Part shown: piece after piece, positions 43,276 through 50,966 of the stretch
Layout of the letters: every line of letters begins with the position of its first letter
Numbering within the stretch: the first letter of the stretch is position 1
DNA from: JANQPC01 sp039208375
Lineage (GTDB): Bacteria; Pseudomonadota; Alphaproteobacteria; Rhodobacterales; Rhodobacteraceae
DNA: 50,966 bases
Reading direction: 5' to 3'
Assembly: GCA_039208375.1 (NCBI GenBank)
Contig: JBCCRC010000019.1
Coordinates: forward strand, 1-50,966
Program-made: the position numbers and the translations under genes
Notes under the pieces: model-generated
Database searches by the model: none
What the model saw: only the letters and a program-made list of their open reading frames with translations
Told to the model about the DNA's origin: nothing

Positions 43276-44788
43276 GCTCGGCCTCATACGCGCTGCGAAG
43301 CGCCTTGCGGCGAAGCTTGCCATTGGCGCTTCGGGGCAGGGCATCGACGGGGATCAGGAGGCGCGGTTGCTTATACCGCGCAAGATGGGTTGAGATATGC
43401 GCCGAAAGTGCGGCCTCGTCCAGAGCCGCGTCGGCGTGGTAGAACGCGGCAATGACGGTGGTGCCGGCCTTCACGGTGATCTCTGTCGCTGCCGCTTCGA
43501 CAATGCCTGGGAAGCGCTGGAGTACGGCTTCGACTTCAAGTGGAGATACGCGAAGGCCGCCAGCGTTCATCATGTCATCGCCCCGGCCGAGATAGGTGAT
43601 CGCACCATTTTCGGCCATCTGGCCAAGATCGCCGGTCAGAAACCAGTCGCCTGAGAAGCGCGCAGCGGCTTCTTCGGCGTGGCCCAGATAGCCCAACATC
43701 AGCCCGGGATCGCTGCGATGTATTGCGATCGTGCCCGACGTCCCGCGCGGCACGGGGGTGCCCTGCGGGCCAAGGATCGCCAGACGGCGGCCGGGTTGCG
43801 CGAAGCCGAGCGTCCCCTCAGGCGCGTGCCGCGTGGGGCTTGCGGACAGGAAGGTTGAGCACTCACTCATCCCAAACGCTTCAAAAACGGGGCGGCCTGT
43901 TGCCGTCTCCCAAGCCGCGCGCGTGGTGTCGGGCAGCTTCTCTCCGGCGGACAGGCCGTGGCGCAGCTTCGGCAGGTCAAGCCGCTGCCCGGTAGCCAGC
44001 ATTTGCCTGTAAAGACCCGGGGCGGCGGCAAAGAGCGTCGCTTCGTGGCGTCGCAACAAGAGCGGCAGTTGCCGGGGTGTAACACCCGGGCCCGGAATGA
44101 GCGCTGTGGCCCCGGCGACCCAGGGATCGAGAAGCCCGGTGCCAAGCGTAAACGTCCAGTTCAGCGCGCCTGCATGCAGAACCCGGTCGTCGCGCGTAAG
44201 GCCATACCAGCCGTCGCGCATCAGGCCGCGTGCCCAGATTGCGCGATGCGCGTGGACCACGCCGCGCGGCGCGCCGGAAGTGCCCGAGGTGTAGACGATA
44301 AAGGCTGGGCGTTCGGGATCGCCCAAAAGCGCGGTGGCGGGCGCGTGGTCATGCCATGCCTTGATTTCGGGCAGGCCGGTTATTGGCATATCGGTGTCGG
44401 GAAGGGGCAGTGCCGCATCGGCCAGGATGCGTGCTGGGGCGAGCGCGGGCAGAAGCGCCGAGATCTCTGCCGCCGTGAGTTGGGCGGAAACTGGCACCGG
44501 GATCACGTCTGCCGCAATCGCGCCGAGAAACGCCACCGGGAATGCTACACTGTTGCCGAGCCGTAAAAGCACCCGGTCGCCGGGCGCATGCCGGGCGGCT
44601 AGCGCACCGGCCACCCCGGCTACGGCAGCGGCGAGGCGCCCATAGCTCCACCGTTCGGCCCGCGCCGGCGTTAGAACCGCCAACGCAATCTTGTCGGGAG
44701 TCGTCGCGGCGGACGCGAGCACATGGGAGACCAGGTTAAACGGTGCAGGGCAGGGCGGCGGAGGCCCGCGATCATCGATAGACTGCAT
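43262..44788 (-). CDS. Adenylate-forming acyl-CoA ligase (benzoate-CoA ligase-like)
   Basis: A 508-residue ANL-superfamily enzyme: YTSGTSGAPRG (P-loop), the LSAGEKLP segment, FGMSECSTFLSAS, TGDLGQMAENGAITYLGRGDD (hinge) and the C-terminal catalytic lysine in LPRSANGKLRRKAL. Short length and overall pattern resemble benzoate- or aryl-CoA ligases and short-chain acyl-CoA ligases. It activates a carboxylic acid as acyl-AMP and then thioester. First gene of a four-gene overlapping unit; its substrate is not predictable from sequence. The N-terminal 15 residues are Pro-rich. Confidence 0.9.
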   Translation of the reverse strand: MQSIDDRGPPPPCPAPFNLVSHVLASAATTPDKIALAVLTPARAERWSYGRLAAAVAGVAGALAARHAPGDRVLLRLGNSVAFPVAFLGAIAADVIPVPVSAQLTAAEISALLPALAPARILADAALPLPDTDMPITGLPEIKAWHDHAPATALLGDPERPAFIVYTSGTSGAPRGVVHAHRAIWARGLMRDGWYGLTRDDRVLHAGALNWTFTLGTGLLDPWVAGATALIPGPGVTPRQLPLLLRRHEATLFAAAPGLYRQMLATGQRLDLPKLRHGLSAGEKLPDTTRAAWETATGRPVFEAFGMSECSTFLSASPTRHAPEGTLGFAQPGRRLAILGPQGTPVPRGTSGTIAIHRSDPGLMLGYLGHAEEAAARFSGDWFLTGDLGQMAENGAITYLGRGDDMMNAGGLRVSPLEVEAVLQRFPGIVEAAATEITVKAGTTVIAAFYHADAALDEAALSAHISTHLARYKQPRLLIPVDALPRSANGKLRRKALRSAYEAEHGAS

Positions 44789-45037
44789 GGCCTGATCTGG
44801 CTAGGCCCGCGGATCCGGCAATGCAAGCCGTGGCGACGCGTCTGGGCGGGCGTTCAGAGGTGCGCTTTTTTCAGACCGGTTTGCCAAACCAGGCACGGGT
44901 GACGAGGCGCACGATGCGCCAAACATCCAAGATTTCCGCGACGCTACATGTTCGCTGGGCCGCCTTTTGCGGCGGTCGGCTTCACGTTGGGGCGGCGCGC
45001 CCGGCTGGGCTGGCACGCCTCCACCGGCGCGCGGTGT

Positions 45038-45259
45038 TCAGCAAAGCACCGGCCCGGCCACGCGCCGCTGGATCAGCCAAATCTCAATCGCTTCCGCGAC
45101 TTCCGCCCACGTCAGCTCATGCACTTCCGCAAGATAGTCGGTAAATCGATCCCGATCCCCCGCAATGGTGCGAAGGGTGTCGGCCCCGGTTTCAGGCCAA
45201 CGTTCACGGATGTGATCGATCAGATCCGCCCAGCGTGCTTCGATTTCAGACCAGTGCAT
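45038..45259 (-). CDS. Small CsbD-like protein
   Basis: A 73-residue acidic protein starting MHWSEIEARWADLIDHIRER, with a good ribosome-binding site (GGGAGG). The pattern (Trp residues, then DTLRTIAGDRDRFTDYLAEV) resembles the CsbD-like general stress family, whose function is unknown. It has no signal peptide. It is downstream of the entericidin-like gene on the same strand, about 92 bp away, and may be part of a stress-linked unit. Confidence 0.7.
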   Translation of the reverse strand: MHWSEIEARWADLIDHIRERWPETGADTLRTIAGDRDRFTDYLAEVHELTWAEVAEAIEIWLIQRRVAGPVLC

Positions 45260-45351
45260 GGCAGCCTCCCGTGCCAGAATGGCATAGGATGCGCAGGCAA
45301 AGATTAAATTTTCACAATTTCGCGAAACCGGCGGATTGCCGCCAAAAGCCC

Positions 45352-45468
45352 TTAGAATGCGTTTGAAACGGTCCGCGCGCCGGCCGAAACATCGCGCCCG
45401 AACCCTTCGATGGTATTGCAGGCGCCAAGTGACAGAAGCGCAATCAATACAATGAGTTTTGCCTTCAT
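45352..45468 (-). CDS. Entericidin EcnA/B-family small lipoprotein (38 aa)
   Basis: A short frame starting at 45468, three bases after the binding-protein gene stops. The peptide MKAKLIVLIALLSLGACNTI has a signal sequence and a lipobox LGAC, then the entericidin signature EGFGRDVSAGARTVSNAF. In enteric bacteria, entericidin A and B form an antidote/toxin pair of lipoproteins; single copies in alphaproteobacteria have no assigned role. Start codon, lipobox and signature all agree. A small stem (GGCGG/CCGCC, 45330-45343) follows it. Confidence 0.8.
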   Translation of the reverse strand: MKAKLIVLIALLSLGACNTIEGFGRDVSAGARTVSNAF

Positions 45469-45471
45469 CTT

Positions 45472-47286
45472 TTAGCCCTCATACCACCAAAGATCTGGCT
45501 GGAATCCAATCCAATCGCCATAGATCGGCAGTTGTGAGGGATATTTCAGTTCCTTGGCATGGGCAAGGCGCGCCTCGGGCATGTGCCAGAACGGGATTAC
45601 GTAGCGCCCAGCGGTGAGGATCCGATCAAGTGCCCGGGTCGCGGCAATGAATTGTTCCTGATCTGGGGCGTTGATCATCGCGTTGATCATCGCCTCCGCG
45701 GCGGGGCTCTTCATACCCATCCAGTTGCGCGATCCCTCGGTGTCGGCCGCCTCGGTGCCCCAATAGAGCAACTGCTCGTTGCCGGGCGAGAGAGACAGGC
45801 CGCGGATATAGTAGGCCATGTCGAAATCGAAGGCCGTCGTGCGCTCCTTATACTGCGCGCTGTCTACGGTGGTGATCTCAGGCTCGATCCCGAGGCGGGA
45901 GAGGGCACTTGCGTAGATATCGACGATCCGTTGGTTTTCGCTCGACCCCTGGTTCAGCACAATCTCAAAGGTAAACGGCTCGCCCGCTGCGTTTGCCAGC
46001 CTGCCGTCGTGCACCGTCCACCCAGCTTCCTCAAAAAGCGCCAATGCGGCCCGGATCCCGGCGCGGTTGCGCTCGCTGCCGTCGGAGACCGGAAGGTCAT
46101 AACCCTCAAGCGTGCCCGGCGTCAGCTCGTCGGCGAATGGCGCCAGTAAGTCGGCCACAAGGCCCTGGGCCGGCCCCGGCTGAAGCCCCAGCACCGAGTT
46201 TGAGAAGTATGACGTGATGCGCGGAGCCTCGCCCCCGGTGATGATCTGGTTGACGAACTCGAAGTTGAACGCCTGGATCATCGCTTCCCGCACCCGCCAA
46301 TCGGAAAAGATGGGGTTGCGGGTGTTCATCACGAGGCCCGAAATGCCCGAGGGCCGCTGGTGAGGGATGATTGATTTTACGACGTCGCCGGAACGGACGG
46401 CGGGAAAATCGTATTGCTCGTTCCACTTGGCGAGGTTTGTCTCGCGCATCGTTGTCAGCTCACCGGCTTTGAATGCCTCGAACATCACGCTGGCATCGCC
46501 GAAGAATTCCATTCGGATTTCGTCAAGGTTGTTAGTGCCGCGCCGCACGGGAACGTCATTGCCCCAATAGTCGGGGTTGCGTTTGAGCGATACGAAGCGG
46601 CCGGGCTCGAAATCGTCGATCACATAGGGTGCGGTTGAAATCGGGATCGTATCGATGCCGGAATCGGCGAAATCGACGCCATCCCACTGGGCCTTTTTCA
46701 GGATTGGCCGCATCCCCATGATAAGCGGAAGCTCGCGGTCTGGTTCGGTAAACGTAAAACGCACCGTGCGCGGGCCAGTCGCTTCGGCCGAGGCGATCTT
46801 GTCCCAACTGCCGCGATAGCGGGGATGGCCCTCTGTTCCCAGCGTCTCGTAAGACCACAGCACATCCTCCACCGTCACCGGGCTGCCGTCCGAGAATCGG
46901 GCTTCTTCGCGCAACGTGAATTCGACGAAGCTGCGGGCCTCATCCGTCTCAATCGATTCGGCGAGAAGGCCGTATAGCGTGAACGGTTCACCGTAACTTC
47001 GCGCCATTAGCGATTCATAGGCCAGAAAGCGCAACTGCCACGGCACCCGGCCTTTCAGAATGTGTGGGTTGAGCGAATCGAAGCTTCCCACCTCGCCCTG
47101 AACGATTCGTCCGCCCTTCGGCGCGTCGGGGTTTACATGGGGCAGAGACACAAAATCCGGTGGAAGCGCAGGCTCCCCATACATAGCTATGCCATGCTGC
47201 GGCTCGGCTGATGCCATGCCACAGGCCGCCGCGAGCATAAGCGCGGCTGCTCCAGCCCGCAGATGCGCAGAAAACTCTGTGATCAT
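45472..47286 (-). CDS. ABC transporter substrate-binding protein, family 5 (YejA-like), orphan
   Basis: 604 residues with a Sec signal peptide (AALMLAAACGMASA then cleavage). YejA/OppA features include GGRIVQGEVGSFDSLNPH, FTLREEARFSDGSPVTVEDV and the conserved NSVLGLQ region. YejA in enterics delivers peptides and microcin C to the YejBEF transporter. Here no permease or ATPase genes follow; the next frames are an entericidin-like peptide and a CsbD-like protein, so it must share a distant transporter. The gene is divergent from a candidate small RNA. Confidence 0.92.
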   Translation of the reverse strand: MITEFSAHLRAGAAALMLAAACGMASAEPQHGIAMYGEPALPPDFVSLPHVNPDAPKGGRIVQGEVGSFDSLNPHILKGRVPWQLRFLAYESLMARSYGEPFTLYGLLAESIETDEARSFVEFTLREEARFSDGSPVTVEDVLWSYETLGTEGHPRYRGSWDKIASAEATGPRTVRFTFTEPDRELPLIMGMRPILKKAQWDGVDFADSGIDTIPISTAPYVIDDFEPGRFVSLKRNPDYWGNDVPVRRGTNNLDEIRMEFFGDASVMFEAFKAGELTTMRETNLAKWNEQYDFPAVRSGDVVKSIIPHQRPSGISGLVMNTRNPIFSDWRVREAMIQAFNFEFVNQIITGGEAPRITSYFSNSVLGLQPGPAQGLVADLLAPFADELTPGTLEGYDLPVSDGSERNRAGIRAALALFEEAGWTVHDGRLANAAGEPFTFEIVLNQGSSENQRIVDIYASALSRLGIEPEITTVDSAQYKERTTAFDFDMAYYIRGLSLSPGNEQLLYWGTEAADTEGSRNWMGMKSPAAEAMINAMINAPDQEQFIAATRALDRILTAGRYVIPFWHMPEARLAHAKELKYPSQLPIYGDWIGFQPDLWWYEG

Positions 47287-47366
47287 ATCCGAAACGATCC
47301 CTGGGGGTGCCTGTATTGATTGGGCCCAAGCGTAGTTGGGGTTTCGTGCCTTTTCAAACTTTTAGC

Positions 47367-47395
47367 TTGGACACCGGCGAAGGCTTGCGTATAAA
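47367..47395 (+). promoter_or_regulatory. Promoter of the candidate small RNA
   Basis: TTGGAC (47367-47372) and TATAAA (47390-47395) are separated by exactly 17 bp, a good sigma-70 promoter by sequence. A start near 47402 would give an RNA of about 76 nt ending at the terminator at 47477. The same -35 hexamer is used in the lipA promoter. Confidence 0.6.
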
Positions 47396-47401
47396 GACGT
47401 C

Positions 47402-47477
47402 ACTGCTCGATAGGTTTCTTGCCTGTATGAAACCTGCCTCAATAACTTAACGCCCGCCTCGTGCGGGCGTTTTTTTT
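47402..47477 (+). ncRNA. Candidate small regulatory RNA (~76 nt)
   Basis: Between a well-spaced promoter and a strong terminator lies about 75 nt without a reading frame. It folds into a first hairpin (AGGTTTC 47412-47418 with GAAACCT 47429-47435, loop TTGCCTGTAT) and a single-stranded linker. A second hairpin, AACGCCCGC (47449-47457) with GCGGGCGTT (47463-47471), closes with an eight-T run. This is typical of a trans-acting sRNA. It is intergenic, divergent from the YejA-like gene and upstream of the hydroxybutyrate dehydrogenase gene. I do not recognise a named RNA family. Confidence 0.5.
47449..47477 (+). terminator. Rho-independent terminator of the candidate small RNA
   Basis: A perfect 9-bp stem (AACGCCCGC and GCGGGCGTT) with a five-base loop CTCGT is followed by eight T (47470-47477). 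It is unidirectional, because the opposite strand has no T run. The 183 bp up to the next gene (47478-47660) hold nothing recognisable. Confidence 0.85.
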
Positions 47478-47660
47478 GGCAGATTGTGAAGCGCCCCGGT
47501 GCCTTCTGCGTGACAGCACATCCATGGATGGCCGCTGGTGTCTTGCGACTCACTCAAATGCGGGTGGGGGCCGAGCGCCGCCCGTCCGCGCCCCGCGCTT
47601 TCCTTCGCACCTGCAGCATGTATTGTCGCGGCAACGCCACCCATCGAAAGGCCAGCGCCG

Positions 47661-48449
47661 ATGTCGCTCACTGCTTTGCCGCTCTCCGGAAAAACCGCCG
47701 TTGTCACTGGATCCAACTCCGGCATCGGGCTGGGCGTGGCTACTGAACTGGCGCGCGCAGGTGCCGACGTTGTGCTGAACTCCTTCACCGACCGCGACGA
47801 AGATCACGCGCTGGCCGAAAGCATCTCCAAAGAAACCGGCACCAAGGCGCGATACATCAAAGCGGATATGTCAAAGGGCGATGATTGCCGCATGTTGATC
47901 GAAGCGGCAGGCGCCTGCGATATCCTGATCAACAACGCCGGCATCCAGTTCGTGGCGCCGATCCAAGATTTTCCGGCTGAGAAGTGGGAAGCGATCCTCG
48001 CGATCAACCTCTCATCGGCCTACCACACCACCGCTGCGGCGCTCCCGGTGATGCGCAAGGCGGGCTGGGGCCGTGTGATCAACATTGCATCGGCCCATGG
48101 CTTGACCGCCTCGCCCTACAAATCGGCCTACGTGGCCGCGAAACACGGCATCGTGGGGATGACGAAGGTGGTGGCACTTGAGACAGCGGAAGAGCCGATT
48201 ACCGCCAATGCCGTCTGCCCCGGATACGTGCTGACCCCGCTGGTGGAAGAGCAGATCCCCGACACGATGAAGGAATATGATATGGATCGCGACACGGTGA
48301 TCCGCGAGGTGATGCTGGCGCGCCAGCCGTCTAAGGAATTTGCGACGGTGGAGCAGATGGGCGGCACTTGTGTGTTTCTCTGCTCGGATGCGGCTGCACA
48401 GATCACCGGCACGACGATCAGCGTCGACGGCGGCTGGACGGCGCTTTAG
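47661..48449 (+). CDS. D-3-hydroxybutyrate dehydrogenase (SDR family)
   Basis: Oxidises D-3-hydroxybutyrate to acetoacetate with NAD+, part of polyhydroxybutyrate and ketone-body turnover. The ATG at 47661 gives 262 residues; the open frame extends upstream without coding logic. The NAD motif TGSNSGIGLG, NNAG, and the Ser-Tyr-Lys triad in NIASAHGLTASPYKSAYVAA are present. The His in SAHG and Lys in PYKSAY are the carboxylate-binding residues that mark this subfamily. It lies 69 bp upstream of the patatin-like gene on the same strand. Confidence 0.92.
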   Translation: MSLTALPLSGKTAVVTGSNSGIGLGVATELARAGADVVLNSFTDRDEDHALAESISKETGTKARYIKADMSKGDDCRMLIEAAGACDILINNAGIQFVAPIQDFPAEKWEAILAINLSSAYHTTAAALPVMRKAGWGRVINIASAHGLTASPYKSAYVAAKHGIVGMTKVVALETAEEPITANAVCPGYVLTPLVEEQIPDTMKEYDMDRDTVIREVMLARQPSKEFATVEQMGGTCVFLCSDAAAQITGTTISVDGGWTAL

Positions 48450-48518
48450 GCGCGCCCGTGGCGGTGAAGATCCTCAATCAATGACCCCATCGAATACGAT
48501 CCCCGGAAAGGAGCCCCC

Positions 48519-49547
48519 ATGCGCATCAACCTGGCCCTGCAGGGCGGCGGCGCCCATGGCGCATTCACCTGGGGGGTGCTTGATCGGCTGCTCGATGACG
48601 AAGAGATCGAAATTGCCGCAATTTCGGGCACGTCCGCCGGGGCGCTGAACGGTGCGGCCCTCAAGGCGGGCATGATCGCAGATGGGCGCGAAGGGGCCCG
48701 CGCCAATCTCGACTGGCTCTGGGGGCAGGTGGGCGCCATCAACGACATGCGCCTGCCCACCTGGATGGCCAGCCTTGCGCCGGCCCCCGCGGCGGTGAGC
48801 CGGGCGCTCGAATACTCGCTGCCCTACTCTCTGGCCGAAACGGCCACGCGGATGATCTCGCCCTACGCCTACGGGCCCTTCTACCGCAATCCGCTGCAAC
48901 GGATCGTTGAGCGCTTTTCGTACGAACAAGTCTGCGCCCATTCAGATCCGGCGCTGTTCATCGGCGCCACCAACGTGCGCACCGGCAAGATCCGCGTCTT
49001 TCAGCATGAAGAAATCAATACCGAAGTGATCCTGGCATCGGCCTGCCTGCCCACGCTCTTTCAGGCGGTTGAGATATGTGATCCGAAGACGGGCACCTGT
49101 GATGCCTATTGGGATGGCGGCTATACCGGCAATCCGGCCCTCTTCCCGCTCTTTGCCAAGACGCTGCCGGATGACATCGTTGTGGTGAACATCAATCCGC
49201 TTGAGCGGCCCGATCTTCCGGTAACGCCGCAAGAAATTCTCAACCGGATCAACGAGATTAGCTTCAACTCCTCGCTTTTGCGCGAATTGCGGGCGATTCA
49301 ATTTGCTCGAACACTGATCGCCGATGGAAAAATCGAGCGCGACGCGATGAAGGACGTCCTGATCCACATGATTGCCGATGATGAACTCATGCGGGATCTG
49401 AGCGTGGCGACGAAGCTTGTGCCGTCGCCTTCCGTACTGGCTGACCTCAAGGCAGCGGGTCGTGCAGCGGCAGACAGGTTTCTTGCGGAACACCGCGCCA
49501 AGATCGGGCGTGAGCCAAGTGTTGATCTGCGCGCGATGTTCAACTGA
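48519..49547 (+). CDS. Patatin-like phospholipase/esterase
   Basis: A 342-residue cytoplasmic esterase with Ser-Asp dyad: oxyanion loop QGGGAHGAF, nucleophile GTSAGALNG and the catalytic Asp in YWDGGYTGNP. Strong ribosome-binding site AAAGGAG before the ATG. Since it is next to the hydroxybutyrate dehydrogenase gene, one possibility is that it hydrolyses polyhydroxybutyrate or associated lipids; a general phospholipase role is equally plausible. Its 3' end overlaps the convergent DUF502 gene by eight bases. Confidence 0.9.
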   Translation: MRINLALQGGGAHGAFTWGVLDRLLDDEEIEIAAISGTSAGALNGAALKAGMIADGREGARANLDWLWGQVGAINDMRLPTWMASLAPAPAAVSRALEYSLPYSLAETATRMISPYAYGPFYRNPLQRIVERFSYEQVCAHSDPALFIGATNVRTGKIRVFQHEEINTEVILASACLPTLFQAVEICDPKTGTCDAYWDGGYTGNPALFPLFAKTLPDDIVVVNINPLERPDLPVTPQEILNRINEISFNSSLLRELRAIQFARTLIADGKIERDAMKDVLIHMIADDELMRDLSVATKLVPSPSVLADLKAAGRAAADRFLAEHRAKIGREPSVDLRAMFN

Positions 49548-50283
49548 CGCGTTCTATCCGCTCCGGCCGCGCATCATTTGCTGCGGCAGGCGCGGTCACT
49601 TCACGTGGCCCCGCCTCGCCCACACCCGACGGATAGACAAGCCCTGCGGAAATAATCAGCTTGGCGGCCTCTTCCACGGTCATATCGAGTTCGATCACGT
49701 CAGAGCGCGGCAAAAACAGCAAGAAACCCGATGTCGGGTTTGGCGTCGTGGGCAGAAACACCGACACCTTCTGCTCATTCACCGGGATGCCTTCGTCGAT
49801 CTCGCCTTTGGCGGTGGATGAGATGAAGGCGATCGCCCAGATCCCCTTGCGCGGATATTCCACCAGGCAGGCCTTATCGAAGTTCCGGTCGGCCTGATTG
49901 AACACCGTCTCTGCAATCTGCTTGAGGCCGGAGTAGACCGAGCGCACCACCGGCAGGGTTTCCACAACGCCTTCGGCCCAGCGCAACAGCGACCGACCGA
50001 TAAAGCCTTTCGCGACCCAGCCGACCAGCACGGTAAACACCAGGAAGAAGATCACCCCCACGCCGCGCAGGTTGATCCCGATATATTGCTCGGGCAGGAA
50101 TCGTGCCGGAACGAGCGGAAGCACCACGCCGTCGACCCAGCCCACAACCGTCCAAATCAGCCAAACCGTGAGCCCGATCGGGGCGATGACAATCAGGCCG
50201 GCCAGAAAACTGTTGCGCAGGCCCCCTAACACGGGATGGCGGCGCTTCTTGGGCGCAGCAGCTTCATCGAAAGGCGTTGTCAT
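49540..50283 (-). CDS. DUF502-family membrane protein
   Basis: 247 residues from the ATG at 50283; an in-frame TTG at 50313 is less likely. Two N-terminal transmembrane helices (about residues 23-50 and 70-90) are followed by a conserved cytoplasmic or periplasmic domain (VETLPVVRSVYSGLKQIAE, the FLPTTPNPTSGFLLFLP segment). The DUF502 function is unknown. It converges with the patatin gene, overlapping it by eight bases, and follows psuG by 77 bp on the same strand. Confidence 0.88.
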   Translation of the reverse strand: MTTPFDEAAAPKKRRHPVLGGLRNSFLAGLIVIAPIGLTVWLIWTVVGWVDGVVLPLVPARFLPEQYIGINLRGVGVIFFLVFTVLVGWVAKGFIGRSLLRWAEGVVETLPVVRSVYSGLKQIAETVFNQADRNFDKACLVEYPRKGIWAIAFISSTAKGEIDEGIPVNEQKVSVFLPTTPNPTSGFLLFLPRSDVIELDMTVEEAAKLIISAGLVYPSGVGEAGPREVTAPAAANDARPERIERVS

Positions 50284-50360
50284 AGGCCGGTTTTCCGGAG
50301 GTGGCGTGCCCAATACTTAGGCGCTTCCCGGCGCGACCACAATGGCGGGCTGGCCCGCGT

Positions 50361-50966
50361 TCAGCCGGTTTTGTCCTCGGCCAAGCAGCAGGCGATTTCT
50401 GCGGCAAGCGCTGCATTGTTCAGCACAAGTGCGATGTTCGCGGTGAGTGTGGCGCCCTCCGTCATCTCAAAAAGCCGGTTCAGCAAGAAGGGCGTTACGG
50501 CCTTGCCTGCCACACCGCTGGCGCGTGCCTCCGCTTCAGCCGACGCGATCAGGGGCGCAAGCACGGCCGGTGTGATCTCGTTCTCTTCGGGAATCGGGTT
50601 GGCCACGAGTTGCCCGCCCGGCAACCCCAAAGCGGCGCGCGCCCGATGCGCCGCGGCGATCTCGCCCGCCGTATCGGCCCGCAGGGGCGCGCGCAGATCC
50701 GAGCTGCGCGACCAGAAGGCCGGTAGGGTATCCTGCCCTACGGCAATCACCGGAACGCCGAGCGTTTCAAGCACTTCAAGCGTTTTCGGCAGATCGAGAA
50801 TGGCCTTGGCGCCGGCAGCGACGATGGTGACGGGCGTTTGCGCCAGTTCGTGCAGATCGGCGGAGATGTCAAAGCTTGCCTCCGCCCCCCGATGCACGCC
50901 GCCGATACCGCCCGTGGCAAACACCGCGATCCCGGCCGCATGGGCCGCGATCATGGTGGCGGCCAC
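50361..50966 (-). CDS. psuG: Pseudouridine-5'-phosphate glycosidase (5' end outside window)
   Basis: The 3' part of the gene, about 201 residues in window; the frame is open at the window end, so the first part is missing. PsuG reversibly splits pseudouridine 5'-phosphate into uracil and ribose 5-phosphate. Recognisable are FATGGIGGVHRGAE (active-site loop), the SFDISADLHEL segment, CAGAK-equivalent VAAGAKAILDLPKTLE and ANPIPEENEI. A kinase PsuK is expected nearby, upstream of the window. Confidence 0.92.
   Translation of the reverse strand: MAATMIAAHAAGIAVFATGGIGGVHRGAEASFDISADLHELAQTPVTIVAAGAKAILDLPKTLEVLETLGVPVIAVGQDTLPAFWSRSSDLRAPLRADTAGEIAAAHRARAALGLPGGQLVANPIPEENEITPAVLAPLIASAEAEARASGVAGKAVTPFLLNRLFEMTEGATLTANIALVLNNAALAAEIACCLAEDKTG

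Noticed and set aside
44871..44891. T run and GGTTT/AAACC repeat upstream of the ligase gene as terminator
   Set aside because: The T run precedes rather than follows the stem on either useful strand, so it cannot work as an intrinsic terminator.
1..50966. CRISPR array, tRNA or rRNA genes, prophage
   Set aside because: No regularly spaced repeats, cloverleaf-like sequence, rRNA motifs or phage genes were noticed; nearly all sequence is assigned to chromosomal genes.

Overview
The window looks like chromosome from a GC-rich alphaproteobacterium, most likely Rhodobacterales/Rhodobacteraceae (Roseobacter-type). The grounds are an SciP gene beside CtrA with CtrA-like boxes, an alphaproteobacterial GTTC-N7-GTTC LexA box, the order frr-uppS-cdsA-dxr-rseP-bamA-ompH-fabZ-lpxA-lpxI-lpxB, a D-3-hydroxybutyrate dehydrogenase next to a patatin, and compact, strongly GC3-biased genes. 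The genus cannot be named from this. No rRNA, tRNA, CRISPR array, prophage or intact insertion sequence was seen.

Layout. 1-4315 (+): 3' part of a GH38 alpha-mannosidase, rpe, then lipA behind a perfect palindrome. 4351-5727 (-): a cytochrome c'-type protein and a membrane-anchored diheme cytochrome c. 5846-13476 (-): a peptide-type ABC transporter (Tat-exported binding protein, two permeases of which one is enlarged, and a fused double ATPase) downstream of an AraC-type regulator gene, with 22-bp-spaced direct repeats in the promoter region. 13562-14446 (-): miaA, divergent from pyrH. 14547-26624 (+): a long housekeeping run for UMP kinase, ribosome recycling, isoprenoid carrier and phospholipid precursors, site-2 protease, outer-membrane assembly and lipid A. 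It is interrupted before bamA by a 40-codon membrane peptide gene, a strong hairpin and a TTGACA promoter. 26686-27831 (-): mnmA. 27965-29046 (+): sciP and ctrA, the cell-cycle regulators. 29282-33548 (+): ligA and recG (DNA repair). 33549-34673: a mostly non-coding kilobase starting with a LexA box and a 40-residue membrane peptide gene.

34674-36356 (-): a SYLF-domain lipoprotein and hemB. 36518-40525 (+): a four-helix membrane protein and mfd. 40837-44788 (-): a tightly overlapping four-gene unit of adenylate-forming ligase, DsbA/FrnE-type oxidoreductase, Bcr/CflA-type exporter and peroxiredoxin-like protein. 45038-47286 (-): an orphan YejA-like binding protein, a 38-residue entericidin-like lipoprotein and a CsbD-like small protein. 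47367-47477 (+): promoter, two hairpins and terminator of a probable small RNA. 47661-49547 (+): D-3-hydroxybutyrate dehydrogenase and a patatin-like lipase. 49540-50966 (-): a DUF502 membrane protein and the 3' part of psuG.

The most interesting unexplained signals are the LexA-box membrane peptide after recG (resembling in design the Caulobacter SOS division inhibitor SidA), the small-RNA candidate at 47402, the autoregulatory-looking sciP/ctrA locus, the palindrome over the lipA promoter, and the four-gene ligase/redox/efflux unit.
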